64,000 nucleotides of DNA from Mangifera indica (Eukaryota; Streptophyta; Magnoliopsida; Sapindales; Anacardiaceae). Under the pieces are notes generated by a model. That model was not told the origin of the DNA and made no database searches. It was given only the letters and a program-made list of their open reading frames with translations. The stretch spans positions 7,735,463-7,799,462 of the forward strand of contig NC_058137.1 of assembly GCF_011075055.1 (NCBI RefSeq), read 5' to 3'. A program made the position numbers and the translations under genes. Below, piece by piece: positions 48,101-59,079 of this stretch (position 1 is its first letter; every line of letters begins with the position of its first letter).

Positions 48101-51100
48101 AAACAATCACCAATTTTATGCTAAAAACTCTACTTTCTTAACATTTTCTCGAAGACATCATACCAAATAGGTCATAGCCAAAAGTGCTTCCACAAGTCCT
48201 ATTAGTTATGCTTGTTAAAAATAAGCAGACAAACTAATGTTAACTGTTAGGCCCCCTCGCAACCTATCATACAAGACCAAGGAAGGATAAAGCTTGGAAA
48301 GTCTACCAGCGGAGAAAAGTATAGACTTAGTAGATAAGGTGACAAACAGCAGAAGATAAAGCTACAAGGAGATAAGGCAAAATAATATTCAAGCTAGAAT
48401 TATAGGATAGAATAATGAGGATATGTACTTATTTAAAGAAGATTAGAAGAAATTCACTCAGTAATAGTACATAGAGGAGCTCTGCAATCCATATTACCCA
48501 GGTGGAGCATCTGGTAACTTGTAACCATTTTTTTGCCCTCAGTGATCCCTTTGATTCAATAAACATTTCTTCTGTCATATGAATTTGTTTGTGCAATTAA
48601 GGGTTAAACATTAACCGTTTTGGTTATCAACAATATCGATTTACTGACATGAAATGAGAATGCCTTAGATGGGACAAGCATGTCAAATTATCCAGAATCT
48701 ATGCACTCAACTAGTAAAACCCCAACCCCCACCCCCCCGGGTGCAAAAAAAAAAAAAAACCCTCATGTGGAACATGCATATCATATCATTCTAATAAAAT
48801 CTGGATAAAGCCGTTATAAACCCAGCAAATATTAAATAAAACAGTAAAGAAATCAGCTCAGGCAGAACATACTCTGTGAAGAACACTTCATTTATTCGTA
48901 TCAAACAAAGAAGTATAAAAGTAAGCCACACTAGTAAAAAGCTTACACACACAGAGTACTATTGAAATACAGAAAAAAGAAAAGGAAAAGGACACTATAG
49001 GTTTAACAACTTTAAGGGGCCGTTTGGTTCCAGGGATTTAAAGATTACCTTGGTAATCTATCTTTTATTACTTATATTACTTTGTTTGGTTTATCAGTAA
49101 TAAAAAATTACGGTAATCTTCTATTATCAATACTGACGTGGTAAGTAATATAAGTGGTAATTTGATTACCACCTTCACCATAAGTATTAAAAGATTACCA
49201 AAATAATTTTGATTTTATTATAATTAAATTATTATTTATTAATTTTTTGAGATAAAAATAAATTTATTTTTTATTAATATAAAAATATTTAAAAATAATT
49301 ATATTCAAGGGCATTTAAATAAAATAATTTACTAGTATTCTTTTATTACCTTTAACCAAATACAATAATTATTTATACCTACCAAATTTTATCAAATATA
49401 GTAATCATTTATACCCAGTAATCTATCTTCAAGGTAATCTCCTTATTTTGATAAAAAAAATTACCCAAACCAAAGGTTCCCTAAAGGTCAAACTCCCTTC
49501 TTGAGCAGAAGCTCCCTTGTACTAACCAAATCCCAGTCTCCTCCCATTGTTCCCTCTGCCATGCTTTATTCATCAGCAGCTAATGGTTCCCCACCAAATC
49601 AGCAATTCACATCCAGCCACGTGGCTTACTTTTTTCTCAGGAGAATCATCCAAAATCTCTGCGCCAGCTGCCTAAGTATTGATCATAGCTCCAGTGCTGC
49701 CAACCTTATTCCTGCTCTGGTACACCCTAGTTCCCACGGGTCTAACACATTCATACATCCATTTAATAAAAATAAGCCAGGCTTGCTTCATTAGATTATT
49801 TTCCTTTCATCAATAACCACCACCATAATGAAAGGTTTAAGAAACTAACACCAAACAGCATGTTGCATCCCATACCATCTAAAACTTTCAATCATATTAT
49901 TAATGGACAAGAATATTTAATGCATACTTGATATATTGTTTCTAATAGACATACGAATAACAATACACCAGTGCCACTTAAAGATTATTTTCTTGTTTTA
50001 AATGTCATATTACTAATATTAAGCTAAAACATTGATATCTAGACCAATACACTCAGATAGGGCAAGCATGTCACTTTATCGAGACCCTAAAGGACAAAAT
50101 TCAAGTGGAACAAGCATATCACATCATTCATATGTCCATTTTATAGAAACAAGTAACATTTGCTTTATTGTATTATTTCCTTTCATCAAAAACCACCACA
50201 ACAGTGAGTGGTTTTTAAAACTAGCACCTAACAACACGTTGCAACCCTCCCATTTAAAACTTTCAATTATATTATTAATAATCAAGAATTTATAAAAGAT
50301 ACTGTTATATTATTTCCAACGGAAATACAAATGACTTGAGATGCCAGTACCACCTAAAGGTTTTGAAATTGTCCTATTACTGAAATTCAGCTAAAAGCAA
50401 TATAGTAACAGTTTCAATAAACATTATACCTAGACCAATACACTTAGATGGGACAAGCACGTCATATTATATTATCAAGAATCTATACCCTTTTCTACTA
50501 AAAGACAAAAACATATACTAAACAAGCTTACCACATCATTAATATGTCCATTTAATAAAAACAAGGCACATTTACTATATATTTTATTTTCCTTTCATCA
50601 ATAACCACTGCCACAATGAGTGATTTTAGAAATCAACACCTAAAATTTTGCATCTATCCCATCGAATACTATCAAATTATCAATTACATTATTAATGAAC
50701 CACATATGAGTGACTTAATATACCAGTAACATCTAAACTTTTTTCAAGATGTCAAATTTAATTCAATTCAAAGCAATATAGTAACTATTTCAGTGAACAT
50801 ATCTACACAAATAGATTTATTATATTGCATCCGTTACATCTAAGTCTTTCTAACAATGCTACTAATGAAAGAGAAAATATAAAACATATGTAATATTTTT
50901 TTTTCAGAACTAGCATAATAATGGATGCCTTCACAAACCAGTCCCGTCAATTTATTTTCGTAATATAATATCAATGACAGCCCAAACAAGACAAGTAACA
51001 CTCAGCTAAAAGCAATATAGTAAACAAAATAATTTCAATGACATAAACTTCTGAACCAATACCTTAAGGCTTTCAACAACTCCAGGAACCACCTCGTGTT

Positions 51101-51584
51101 CGAGTCCGGAGTACTCACCCTCGGTGTTCTCTCTGATTACAACAATATCCACGTTCTCGTGCCGCGTGACCAATCCCGGCAAATTAAAACAATTAACCAA
51201 TGATGCGTACAAATCCAACTCCTTTCTCAACTGCACGTTCAACGAACTCACACCACCGCCCATGGGCGTCGCCAAACCTCCCTTCAAACAAACCTTGTTC
51301 TTCTTAATCGAATCAATCACTTCTTCCGGAACCTTCTTCATATCACCGTGCACTTCATACTTTTCAAAATAAACCGGCGCGTGCATCGCTTCCATTACTT
51401 TCTCGACGGCGCCGGTTACCAGTGGACCGATTCCATCTCCTGGAATTAGAGTTACCGGATGTGGAGCGCCGTCTCCTGGTCGCGGCATGTAGGTTACGGA
51501 TCGGGTCGGGATAAGCGATCCGGAACATTGGTTTGTGGATTTCGCAAGGAATTCTTTGAGGATCGGTATGGCACGCCGAGCCAT
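45109..51584 (-). CDS. IDH1: NAD-dependent isocitrate dehydrogenase, regulatory subunit, mitochondrial (371 aa)
   Basis: Four exons on the minus strand: 51584-51063, 47969-47730, 46866-46788, 45383-45109; phases agree with GT-AG introns. The product is a subunit of the matrix NAD-IDH that oxidises isocitrate to 2-oxoglutarate in the TCA cycle. The N terminus [13 protein letters not shown] is basic and amphipathic, as a mitochondrial presequence. Isopropylmalate/isocitrate dehydrogenase fold motifs: [10 protein letters not shown] (about 42-51), [26 protein letters not shown] and [13 protein letters not shown]. The VDNC block and the [15 protein letters not shown] block have residue choices of the plant regulatory, not catalytic, subunit. 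Length agrees with the family (about 367). Intron 1 (3.1 kb) contains about 400-bp tandem repeats, a Tourist-like MITE and a C-rich/G-rich tract. Convergent with MAT1. Whether it is IDH1, 2 or 3 by Arabidopsis naming is not resolvable here. Confidence 0.95.
48719..48760 (-). repeat. G-rich/poly-T tract in IDH intron 1
   Basis: On the sense (minus) strand a T15 run is followed by CACCCGGGGGGGTGGGGG and TTGGGG. The G clusters could form a quadruplex in the nascent intron. It lies inside a diverged copy of the about 400-bp repeat. Confidence 0.7.
49013..49484. mobile_element. Tourist-like (PIF/Harbinger) MITE, copy 1, in IDH intron 1
   Basis: The element (49,016-49,481, 466 bp) begins GGGGCCGTTTGGTT and ends AACCAAAGGTTCCC (imperfect inverted ends). 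The target repeat is TAA on both sides (49,013-49,015; 49,482-49,484). Sub-terminal TTACCTTGGTAATCTATC and GGTAATCT repeats are shared with copy 2 at 60.3 kb. TAA duplications and GGGSC-type ends are the family hallmark. Confidence 0.85.
49745..51040. repeat. Degenerate tandem repeat, unit about 400 bp, at least three copies, in IDH intron 1
   Basis: Marker phrases recur about every 395-410 bp. CATCATT(C/A)ATATGTCCAT is at about 50,131 and 50,535 with a relative at 49,753. AGACCAATACACT(C/T)AGAT is at about 50,040 and 50,434. AGCTAAAA...ATATAGTAA is at about 50,390 and 51,004. CCTTTCATCA(A/T)(A/T)AACCAC is at about 49,804, 50,191 and 50,591. A further partial copy, with CTTAGATGGGACAAGCATGTCA, lies at about 48,664. 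Divergence is substantial. Confidence 0.75.
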
Positions 51585-51777
51585 CGGGTCGGGTTACGAG
51601 GTTTTGGATTAACGAATATCAGAAACGAGAGGAGTTTGAGTTGTGCGTTTACGCGGAAGAGCTGGCAAAAGCGAAGATAATGAATAATTGGGCAAGTGGC
51701 GATGATCATGAAAAGGGCATTGACTCCGAGTGGAACTGAAACGCGGCGTTTCGATTTTATTCTAGGAAATTTTGGCA

Positions 51778-52355
51778 AGCCCCTTGAAGCCTAATGATAA
51801 AATCCCAAATATTCTTATTAATTTTTTAAAAACTCAAATATTTATTTTTATATTAAAATTTATTATTAAAATTAAATACAAAAATATTATTTACTAAAAA
51901 TATTTTTAAAAAGTTAAAAATTTATTAATGTTTTCTTTAAAAATTTAATAATTTTTTTACTTAAAGCTTAAAAATAATCATTTTATTCCTAAGATATTTT
52001 TCCATCATCGAAGACAGTGAATTCCATCTTCTCTAACTGCATTTTCTCTCCCTCCTCATCTCTCTTCCTTCTTGTATGGGCATCTTCATTGAAAACAAAG
52101 ATAGAATTTCATCGTCTTTGATGACAGAAAAAAAAACTCTAAGAGAGATATAGTTATTTTTCAAAATTTCATAAAAAAAAAAAATTATTAAATTTTTAAA
52201 TTAAATAAAAGGATGTGATAAATTTTTAGTTTTTTTATTATTTTTAATTAAATAATATTTTTATCTTTATTCTATAAATAAATTTTATTAAAATAATAAA
52301 TATTTAAATTTTTTAAAATTAACAGATATGAGTTTAAGAGTCCATCAACCCTTAG
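51778..52355. mobile_element. Possible Mutator-like MITE remnant upstream of IDH
   Basis: AT-rich inverted arms (left AATTTTTTAAAAACTCAAATATTTATT; right AATAAATATTTAAATTTTTTAAAATT) enclose a C/T-rich core at about 52,010-52,130 that resembles the GTCTTC-type cores of the other MITEs. Target duplication not identified. Confidence 0.4.
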
Positions 52356-53514
52356 GTTGGAATCAATCATATACAAAATTAGATATTTTGGCTGGCAACC
52401 ATGAGTAAGTTAAAACAATGCTAATAACAATAAGGTTATGTTTCGTACTAACTTTTTCAATTTCGATGCATATAAATTTGTATATTCATCGATATTTATT
52501 TTTTAGTTTTATTTTTCTATGAAAAACAGATTCAACATGAAGCTATCACATATTTAATGTAGGGTTGGATATGAGTTAAATCGGCTCTGCCTTAGAAGTC
52601 GGTTTAATTTGATTTAACATAATTTGAATTTATTTTTTATGACTTTGAATAATAAAATATAACTTATTTGGAAAATAAATTAAATACAAATTAAATCAAA
52701 TTGAGTTCAATTTAACTAGTGAGCTACCAATTATATCGATTTAAATCGAGTTAAATCATAGTTTATATGAGCCAGCTGGGATTTTTATTAAACATGCAGC
52801 AATTAATGTACTGTAATTTCACCACTTTTTGATGTGATTTTTTACTTTTTCCACTTTTTTATACTATTCTTTTGACTTTCCAAAAAAAAGATATCTCTCC
52901 CGACAAGGCAACATTTCTCACCCTCTCTCCCCTATTTGTCTCTTCTCCACCATTTTCTTCCCATCATTTTTCCTTTCTCTTTCGTCACTTTCCCCTGCAC
53001 CTTTTTTTGCTTCTGTTCTTTGCACAAACAAAAAAACAATAAAAAGAAGATAGCACTATATTTTGGTATATTGATGAAGGCGACAGAATATGTGAGAAAA
53101 AAATTCAATACGAGAGAACCATTTTTTCTCCACATCTCTTTGGCCACAATGGTTATTGTCATGGGTGTTAAATATTTGAAAAATTGGGATTAAAAAATTG
53201 AGCCATGAATTTGAATACTAAATTTGAGTTATGATATTGAATTATAGATTCGAATTATAAATTTTAACTGAGTTACAAACCTCAAAATTTTCTTCTAAAC
53301 CGAACTCGAACTTTCATTTTGATTAGCTTATGACAAACAAGATTAAATATTACATTTCTAACTTTCATTTTTCACTCTAACATATGTTTTTCGATCCTAT
53401 TTCAATTGTTATTATTAGTATGAATTATAAGTATAATATTTAATCTTGTTTATATAATTTAGAGTTAGATTTAGTATGAAATATGTAGTAAAGTTAAAAG
53501 CTATCGGTGATATT

Positions 53515-53835
53515 CTTAAAACAAATATAATCTTAGCAAGGTTTAAATTTGTCAACAAAGGTCTCAAAAAGGATGTGATATTAGCAAAGTCTAAAGTCAT
53601 TAGTGAAGCTCTTAAAAAAGATACGATATTAACAAAGTCTAATGTTGTCACTAAAGCTTTTAAAAGAAATACGATGTTAGCAAAGTCTAAAGTTGTTATT
53701 AAAGCTCTTAAAAAGAATACAATCTTAACAAAGTCTAAAATTGTCAATGAAACTTTAAAAGAGATATGATATTAGTAAAGTCTAAGTTTATTTATGAAAC
53801 TCTTAAAGGGATATGATATTAACGAAGTTTGAGAT
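53515..53835 (+). repeat. 48-bp minisatellite, about six to seven copies
   Basis: Successive 48-bp units, each with a variant of GATATTAGCAAAGTCTAAAG, followed by a 3' (A)AAGCTCTTAAAAA-type junction. Because 48 is a multiple of three, five units stay open in one frame (53,476-53,769) and would encode a 16-residue basic repeat of the type LKK(D/N)TIL(A/T)KSKV(V/I)xxA. The last units carry stops. No promoter, splice sites or homolog are recognised, so it is treated as a repeat rather than a gene. Confidence 0.8.
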
Positions 53836-54901
53836 TCATCTATCATTCATTTTTTACTCTGTCATTTGAATTGTAATGAGAATGTTTGTTAGCAACATCC
53901 TCATACATTTTTGTATGTTTCGCCTCATGAGCCCATTGTGAAAAAAACTGCTTGAATGCAAATCTTCCTCCCAAGCATGTTCCTAAAAAATTGAATGCAA
54001 ATCTTGCATCCGAGGAAATATTTTAACTTTAATTGGTTTGCCCCTTAGACTGACACATATGATTTTACATTGGCTTGGTGACTAAACCTGAATCCGACCA
54101 CCAATGCGAAGTTCAAAGGCCCAAATCAAATTGTCACTTCATTTAATTGAAACCAAAACTATAAGAAAGGGTATCCAAGATTAATTTGATTATAAAACAT
54201 TGAATAGAGGTGCATAACACTAAATTTATATGCCTCCATAATAATAAATTGTCTAAAACATGTCTCCTCCAAAAAGGTGTCATTGTGCTCTCCTACCATT
54301 AATTGCACTCTAGAGTGGTGTTCTTCATTAAACCTATACTTCCATAACATGAAATCAATCAAATATATGAGCCCTTTACTCTTCTCTTCTTCTAAACTTA
54401 ACATCTAAGATAAAACCAAAACTTGATATCTTAAATAAAACAATAAAATTAATAATAGCTCAAGGGAAATGAATTGTTAAAACAAATAATACATAAGAAA
54501 ATTTAATAAATAAACATTTTATAAAATAGAAAAAAAAAACAAATTATAGATAAATGTACAATATAGAATATTTCATTTTACCCTTGGTAATCATGGTTAG
54601 AGACATCAATTGAGCAGAGCTGAATGGAGGCTCGTCTTGGCTTGGCTTGCCTTGAAACCAACGAATAAAACTTAACTTAACACTGTAGTGTATTAAACCC
54701 AACCCATGAACTTTCTAGGCAAGGTCATAGGCCGAGGTGTTAGGCCCATAGGCTAGCTTGGCCTATTACTATTTATAATATTTTAAAATATTATAATATA
54801 ATATAATTAATTAATTAATAATTATAATAAAAAAATTATAAATATTTTAAACTTTTATATTCTCTGATGATTATGAGAATCTCACTTCTTTGTCTTCTAC
54901 C

Positions 54902-56225
54902 ATGGGAAAAGCTACCCAACAACATCCTAGTTCTTGCGTTCAAGGAGCAATGTCAAACTCTTTACAAAAGAAGCATTTAGATGAAGGAAAGAAGAAAGAT
55001 GAACCCAAAAAGTCACAACTGATTTCTAAGGTTCCCGGAGAGCACAAAAATTTTCTATCAAATAAAAGTATGAAACAGTGCAAAAAGTTACCTGCACCCT
55101 GCATTGAAAAAGTGAGGTCAAAGCAGATGAGATCTATTAAGAGGTTGATACCAGAAGACAAAATTAAAGTTGTTAAACATAAGAAGGCAAAAGTGATTCA
55201 AGACAAGCTTCAGTGTTCTTCAAAAAATTAGGCTTTTGATGTGGATAAAGCTAAGCATAAGAAGGAACTTAATGAGCCTAGCAGACTTGAGTCTTTTTCA
55301 AGAATAAAAACCTTAATGGGTCATCTAAACCATTCTTGATAATAAGGTTGAAAATTCCATCAAAGCTGAAAATGGCAAAGGATATGGAAGTCTGCAAGCC
55401 TAAAAATGAAGAATCTATTCCTTCACAGAAAAAGTCCTATAAAATACATGAGCAGGTGTGTCAATGCTACCATCTAGAGTTATCTTATGCAATTTACATT
55501 ATAAGGTTGTGACTTTATGTGGTGTTGGCCATCAGTTTCTGCAGAGAAAAGAGCCTGAGGATAGTCTTTGTCACGACAGTGAAATTGAAAAGGACTATAT
55601 TTCCTCTCTGTGTCAAAGTTTATCAAGGTGAGACTTTCAATCGTTTTGGTTTTAATCAATATTTACATTGTTGTGATCTTTTAATTACTAACAAGTATGA
55701 CCAGTTGAAAATCTTAATTGGACAAGTGTTATTACTGGTTCAGTACGCTGCATCTTCTGTTACTCTCATATAATTATTACCCCATTAGTTCATTAATTTA
55801 CTTGATTGTCATATTTGTTTCGGTTCATAGTTTGATCATTTGAATTAATGGTGTGGCTCCAGGCAGAACCATAAGAAGCACGTAAGAGATGATTATGAAG
55901 AAAATGGTGACTGCATGGTAACTAGTTTTGCTGACATCCAGAGAGAAGAGAGACAAAGGTACAGTCACATCTTATTGGAAAAACATGTTTGAAATACTTC
56001 CATTTCATAATATTGTTCAGCCCACTTTCACTTGTATAAGAATGTTTGAAAGAACTATAGCAAATGGCAGCTGCCCAAGGACTGATATCCCTGAAAGTTT
56101 GATGTATTAACAGTGCAAAGATTGTGAGGAGGGAGGATATAATAGAGCAGTTGCGAACTGAGCACGAGGAGAAGAAGGAAAGATTGAGAAGACAAGCAAA
56201 GAAGCACAAGTTACTCCATAACTGA
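54902..56225 (+). pseudogene. Unrecognised Lys-rich multi-exon gene, probably damaged at its 5' end
   Basis: Splice-consistent exons are 55545-55627, 55863-55958 and 56114-56225 (stop TGA), joined in phase to give an acidic stretch (EPEDSLCHDSEIEKDYISS), then GDCMVTSFADIQREE and SAKIVRREDIIEQL, and a Lys/Arg tail (EEKKERLRRQAKKHKLL). Upstream, 54,902-55,228 is open and very Lys-rich, but ends in TAG at 55,229. The frame continues open after it and then shifts near a T5 run at about 55,297 into the frame that reaches the GTGTGT donor at 55,456. So either the 5' exon is broken by one stop and one frameshift, or splicing removes them. I do not recognise the family; the FADIQREE-like block looks familiar from uncharacterised plant proteins. 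The composition suggests a nuclear location. Confidence 0.5.
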
Positions 56226-57096
56226 CACTCGATTTGATTGATCTAGCTCAGAAAAATTTGTACCTAAATTTTGCAGTTATGAATACACTCAACTCCTGTC
56301 TTATTATATCCATGCATTGATTTTTTTTCCATTTTAGAAGATGTGGTTCGATAAAATAGTATCTTGTATAAGAGTCTTATGATAAATTCAGAATTTGCAC
56401 AGACTGCACTTGCAAAGATAAAGTGCCAATTTATTGGGTGCTTTCATGAATTTTTTATTTACTCGGGTTGGGTGAAAAATTTGAACAGTTGGCACCAAAC
56501 TTGTGGGGGTTCATTCACTTATCCCTTCAACAGGCTAGTGGTTTGTTGGGAAAGCGGTCCTTTTACAGAACAGAGTGAGCAACGTGTAAAAGAGCCCTAA
56601 AACTCTAATCAAATATTCAATCCATCGCAAAAATGGTTTTGTAATTAGGGCTTATTCCCACTTAAGATTTAGTGTATTCTTAAACTTTTGTTTATAAATT
56701 TTAAAAATTTAAACACTTATTTTTTATTAAACTTTTAATAAAATTCTCCGATAGTAATAAAAATAAAATTATCATTTAACTAGTAAATAAATAAATCAGT
56801 TAATATAAACTTTATTTTTAAAATGAATTTGTCTGAAAAATGGAGAAAAAAAAGGGACAATTTTGGAGTTAGAGACTTATAATAGAAATCATAGACATTT
56901 TCAATTTAGTCAACAGCGGTCCAACCATCTTTATATACTTCGTGTATAAGACAATTTTAGCAAAACTCATTTTCTTGACCATACTTATATAATACCTATA
57001 ATTATAACTACTATCATTTTTAGACCTCATAAAATTAAATTGTTTTAATTAATTCTCATTTCTTTATTATTGTCGGTCTTGATACGTGTATGTATG

Positions 57097-57144
<48 letters not shown>

Positions 57145-57217
57145 TATACATATATATATATATACATATATACATATATATACATACATATATACATATA
57201 TATATATACATATATAC

Positions 57218-57248
<31 letters not shown>

Positions 57249-57257
57249 CATATATAC

Positions 57258-57307
<50 letters not shown>

Positions 57308-59079
57308 GTATATACATATATTTTAGAAAAAACCCTCTCTCTCTTCTTCTTCCAACATTTTTCTAGCCTCAAAGGTTTCAACACAAAAATTCATACCTCA
57401 TTTGCGATATTGATTTGTAAGTTTTTTTAAAATTTATTTTTTGTTTAAGAAGATAATACAAAATATGAAAATACGAAGATTATATGTTTTGCATTTTATT
57501 AGATTTAAGTATAAAAACTTTGAACTCACTCATGATTTTAGTATTTTAATCCAATCCGATCCATTAAATCTATTTATTTTTAAATGAACACCAAAAAAAG
57601 GCACAAAAATAGTACACACAAACATGAGGGATTCTTGTGATCACTTTTGAAACTATGGGGCGCCAAGGAGATTATCATAATTGTAGCATAAAAATGGCTG
57701 CTTTTTTTAGCCGTCACAGTGGGCCCAGGTGTAACTATTTGATGGCGTGGAAAAGTCAAAGATGGCCCCAAACAGTTTTGAATAGGCGCAATGAAGACAG
57801 AAACATCAGCTTGAAGAGATTTGGTAGCAAACGGCAGCTGCAAAGCGAGGCAGGACAATTTGCAATATCGAAAACAAGAATGTGGGTACAAAATTTTAGA
57901 CACAAATGATGATGAAGCATATTTTTGTAAATAAAATAATTGAAGAATGTCTCTGGCCGTTTAATTGGCCATATTCAATCGGATCTGTCTTCTCTGTACA
58001 TTCAACATGATAAAGCACATCTTTATCAATAATATTTTTTAAAATTACTATTTTTCAGTCAGACTTTTAATAAAATTAATAAAATATTAAAATTTATAAA
58101 AAAAAAATCATATGAATATAATGTAATAAATAATAAAAAATACATTTATAAAAAAAGTTCTAAAATTCATATAAAAAACTATAAAATATGTATATATAGA
58201 TTTAATACGATATATCGTTAATAAAATATGACAATACCAAACATAATTTTAATATTTTTTATAAATCTTTTGATTAATAATTTAAATATAAAATATCTAA
58301 TTGAGTATTAAATTTAATATAACATAATATATAATCAATATTTAATTATCATAAAAAAATATTAAAAAAAATTATTTATTTGGATGATAAAAAATTGAGT
58401 TTTTGTTTTGTATATTCATAAGATTATGATAATTAATTGAAAATATGAAGAACAATTTTATATTTTAAAAAATTTATTTAAAAAAATATAAAACTTCTAA
58501 AAAAAAAAGTAAAATTATATGTTTAATATAAAAAATATATAAAATACGTATTAAATATAATTTAGATTAAAAATTTTGAAATAATATATTTAAAATACAA
58601 ATTACGCGTAAATAATTTATATTTTTATAAACTAAAATAGTGGTTATGAAGATCGGTTAAAGTCTGGTTTTGAGCCTCATCAAAAGCTCGATGCAGACTT
58701 TTGGAGGAGGGAGCCGAACCGTTCAAACTGAATAGGCCCACTAGAGCCATATGTGTGAGTGTGAGGCATTCATGAAACTTTTTTGCGACTCTTTTTTGTA
58801 TGGAGAGTAGAGATTCTGATGAGTTTCAAGTGTTCAACTTTTTCTTTCCTCTGTCGAGGAAGAAGAAGAACCAAGGAACCAAAGTTACCAAACAAACAAC
58901 AGTTGTAAGTTCACTCACCCACTCTTAATCGAGATGGTCACTTCCATTATTTATTTCTTTCTCTCTCTCTGTCTTTATATTCATGACGACACCTCTCATT
59001 TCTTCTCCTGTGTTTCCTCTTCTTTGTCTCCCTCTCAATCGAATAGACACTTCCTCTCTTCTTCTTTTTTCTCTGTTTC
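56226..59079. other. Intergenic DNA and SAT promoter region
   Basis: It contains an AT-rich stretch (56,640-57,060), the large TA/TACATA microsatellite, a GC-richer unassigned piece at about 57,600-57,910 open on both strands but without recognisable homology, and very A/T-rich DNA at 58,050-58,640. The likely leader of the SAT transcript is about 58,790-59,079, with TCTCTCT-rich sequence at 58,960-58,975. Confidence 0.5.
57095..57322. repeat. Compound TA / TACATA microsatellite, about 225 bp
   Basis: Alternating runs of (TA)n and (TACATA)n. All ORFs over it are Tyr/Ile repeats in every frame and are artefacts. Confidence 0.97.

Noticed and set aside
49501..49794. 97-codon plus ORF inside IDH intron 1
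   Set aside because: No family recognised; GC-richer sequence is probably a fragment of an unidentified transposon.
53415..53747. 110-codon minus ORF over the minisatellite
   Set aside because: Repeat artefact of the 48-bp units read backwards.
57045..57430. Long Tyr/Ile ORFs in all frames
   Set aside because: Translation of the TA/TACATA microsatellite.
57580..57909. Overlapping ORFs of 90-107 codons on both strands
   Set aside because: No recognisable motif, and openness on both strands suggests base composition rather than coding.
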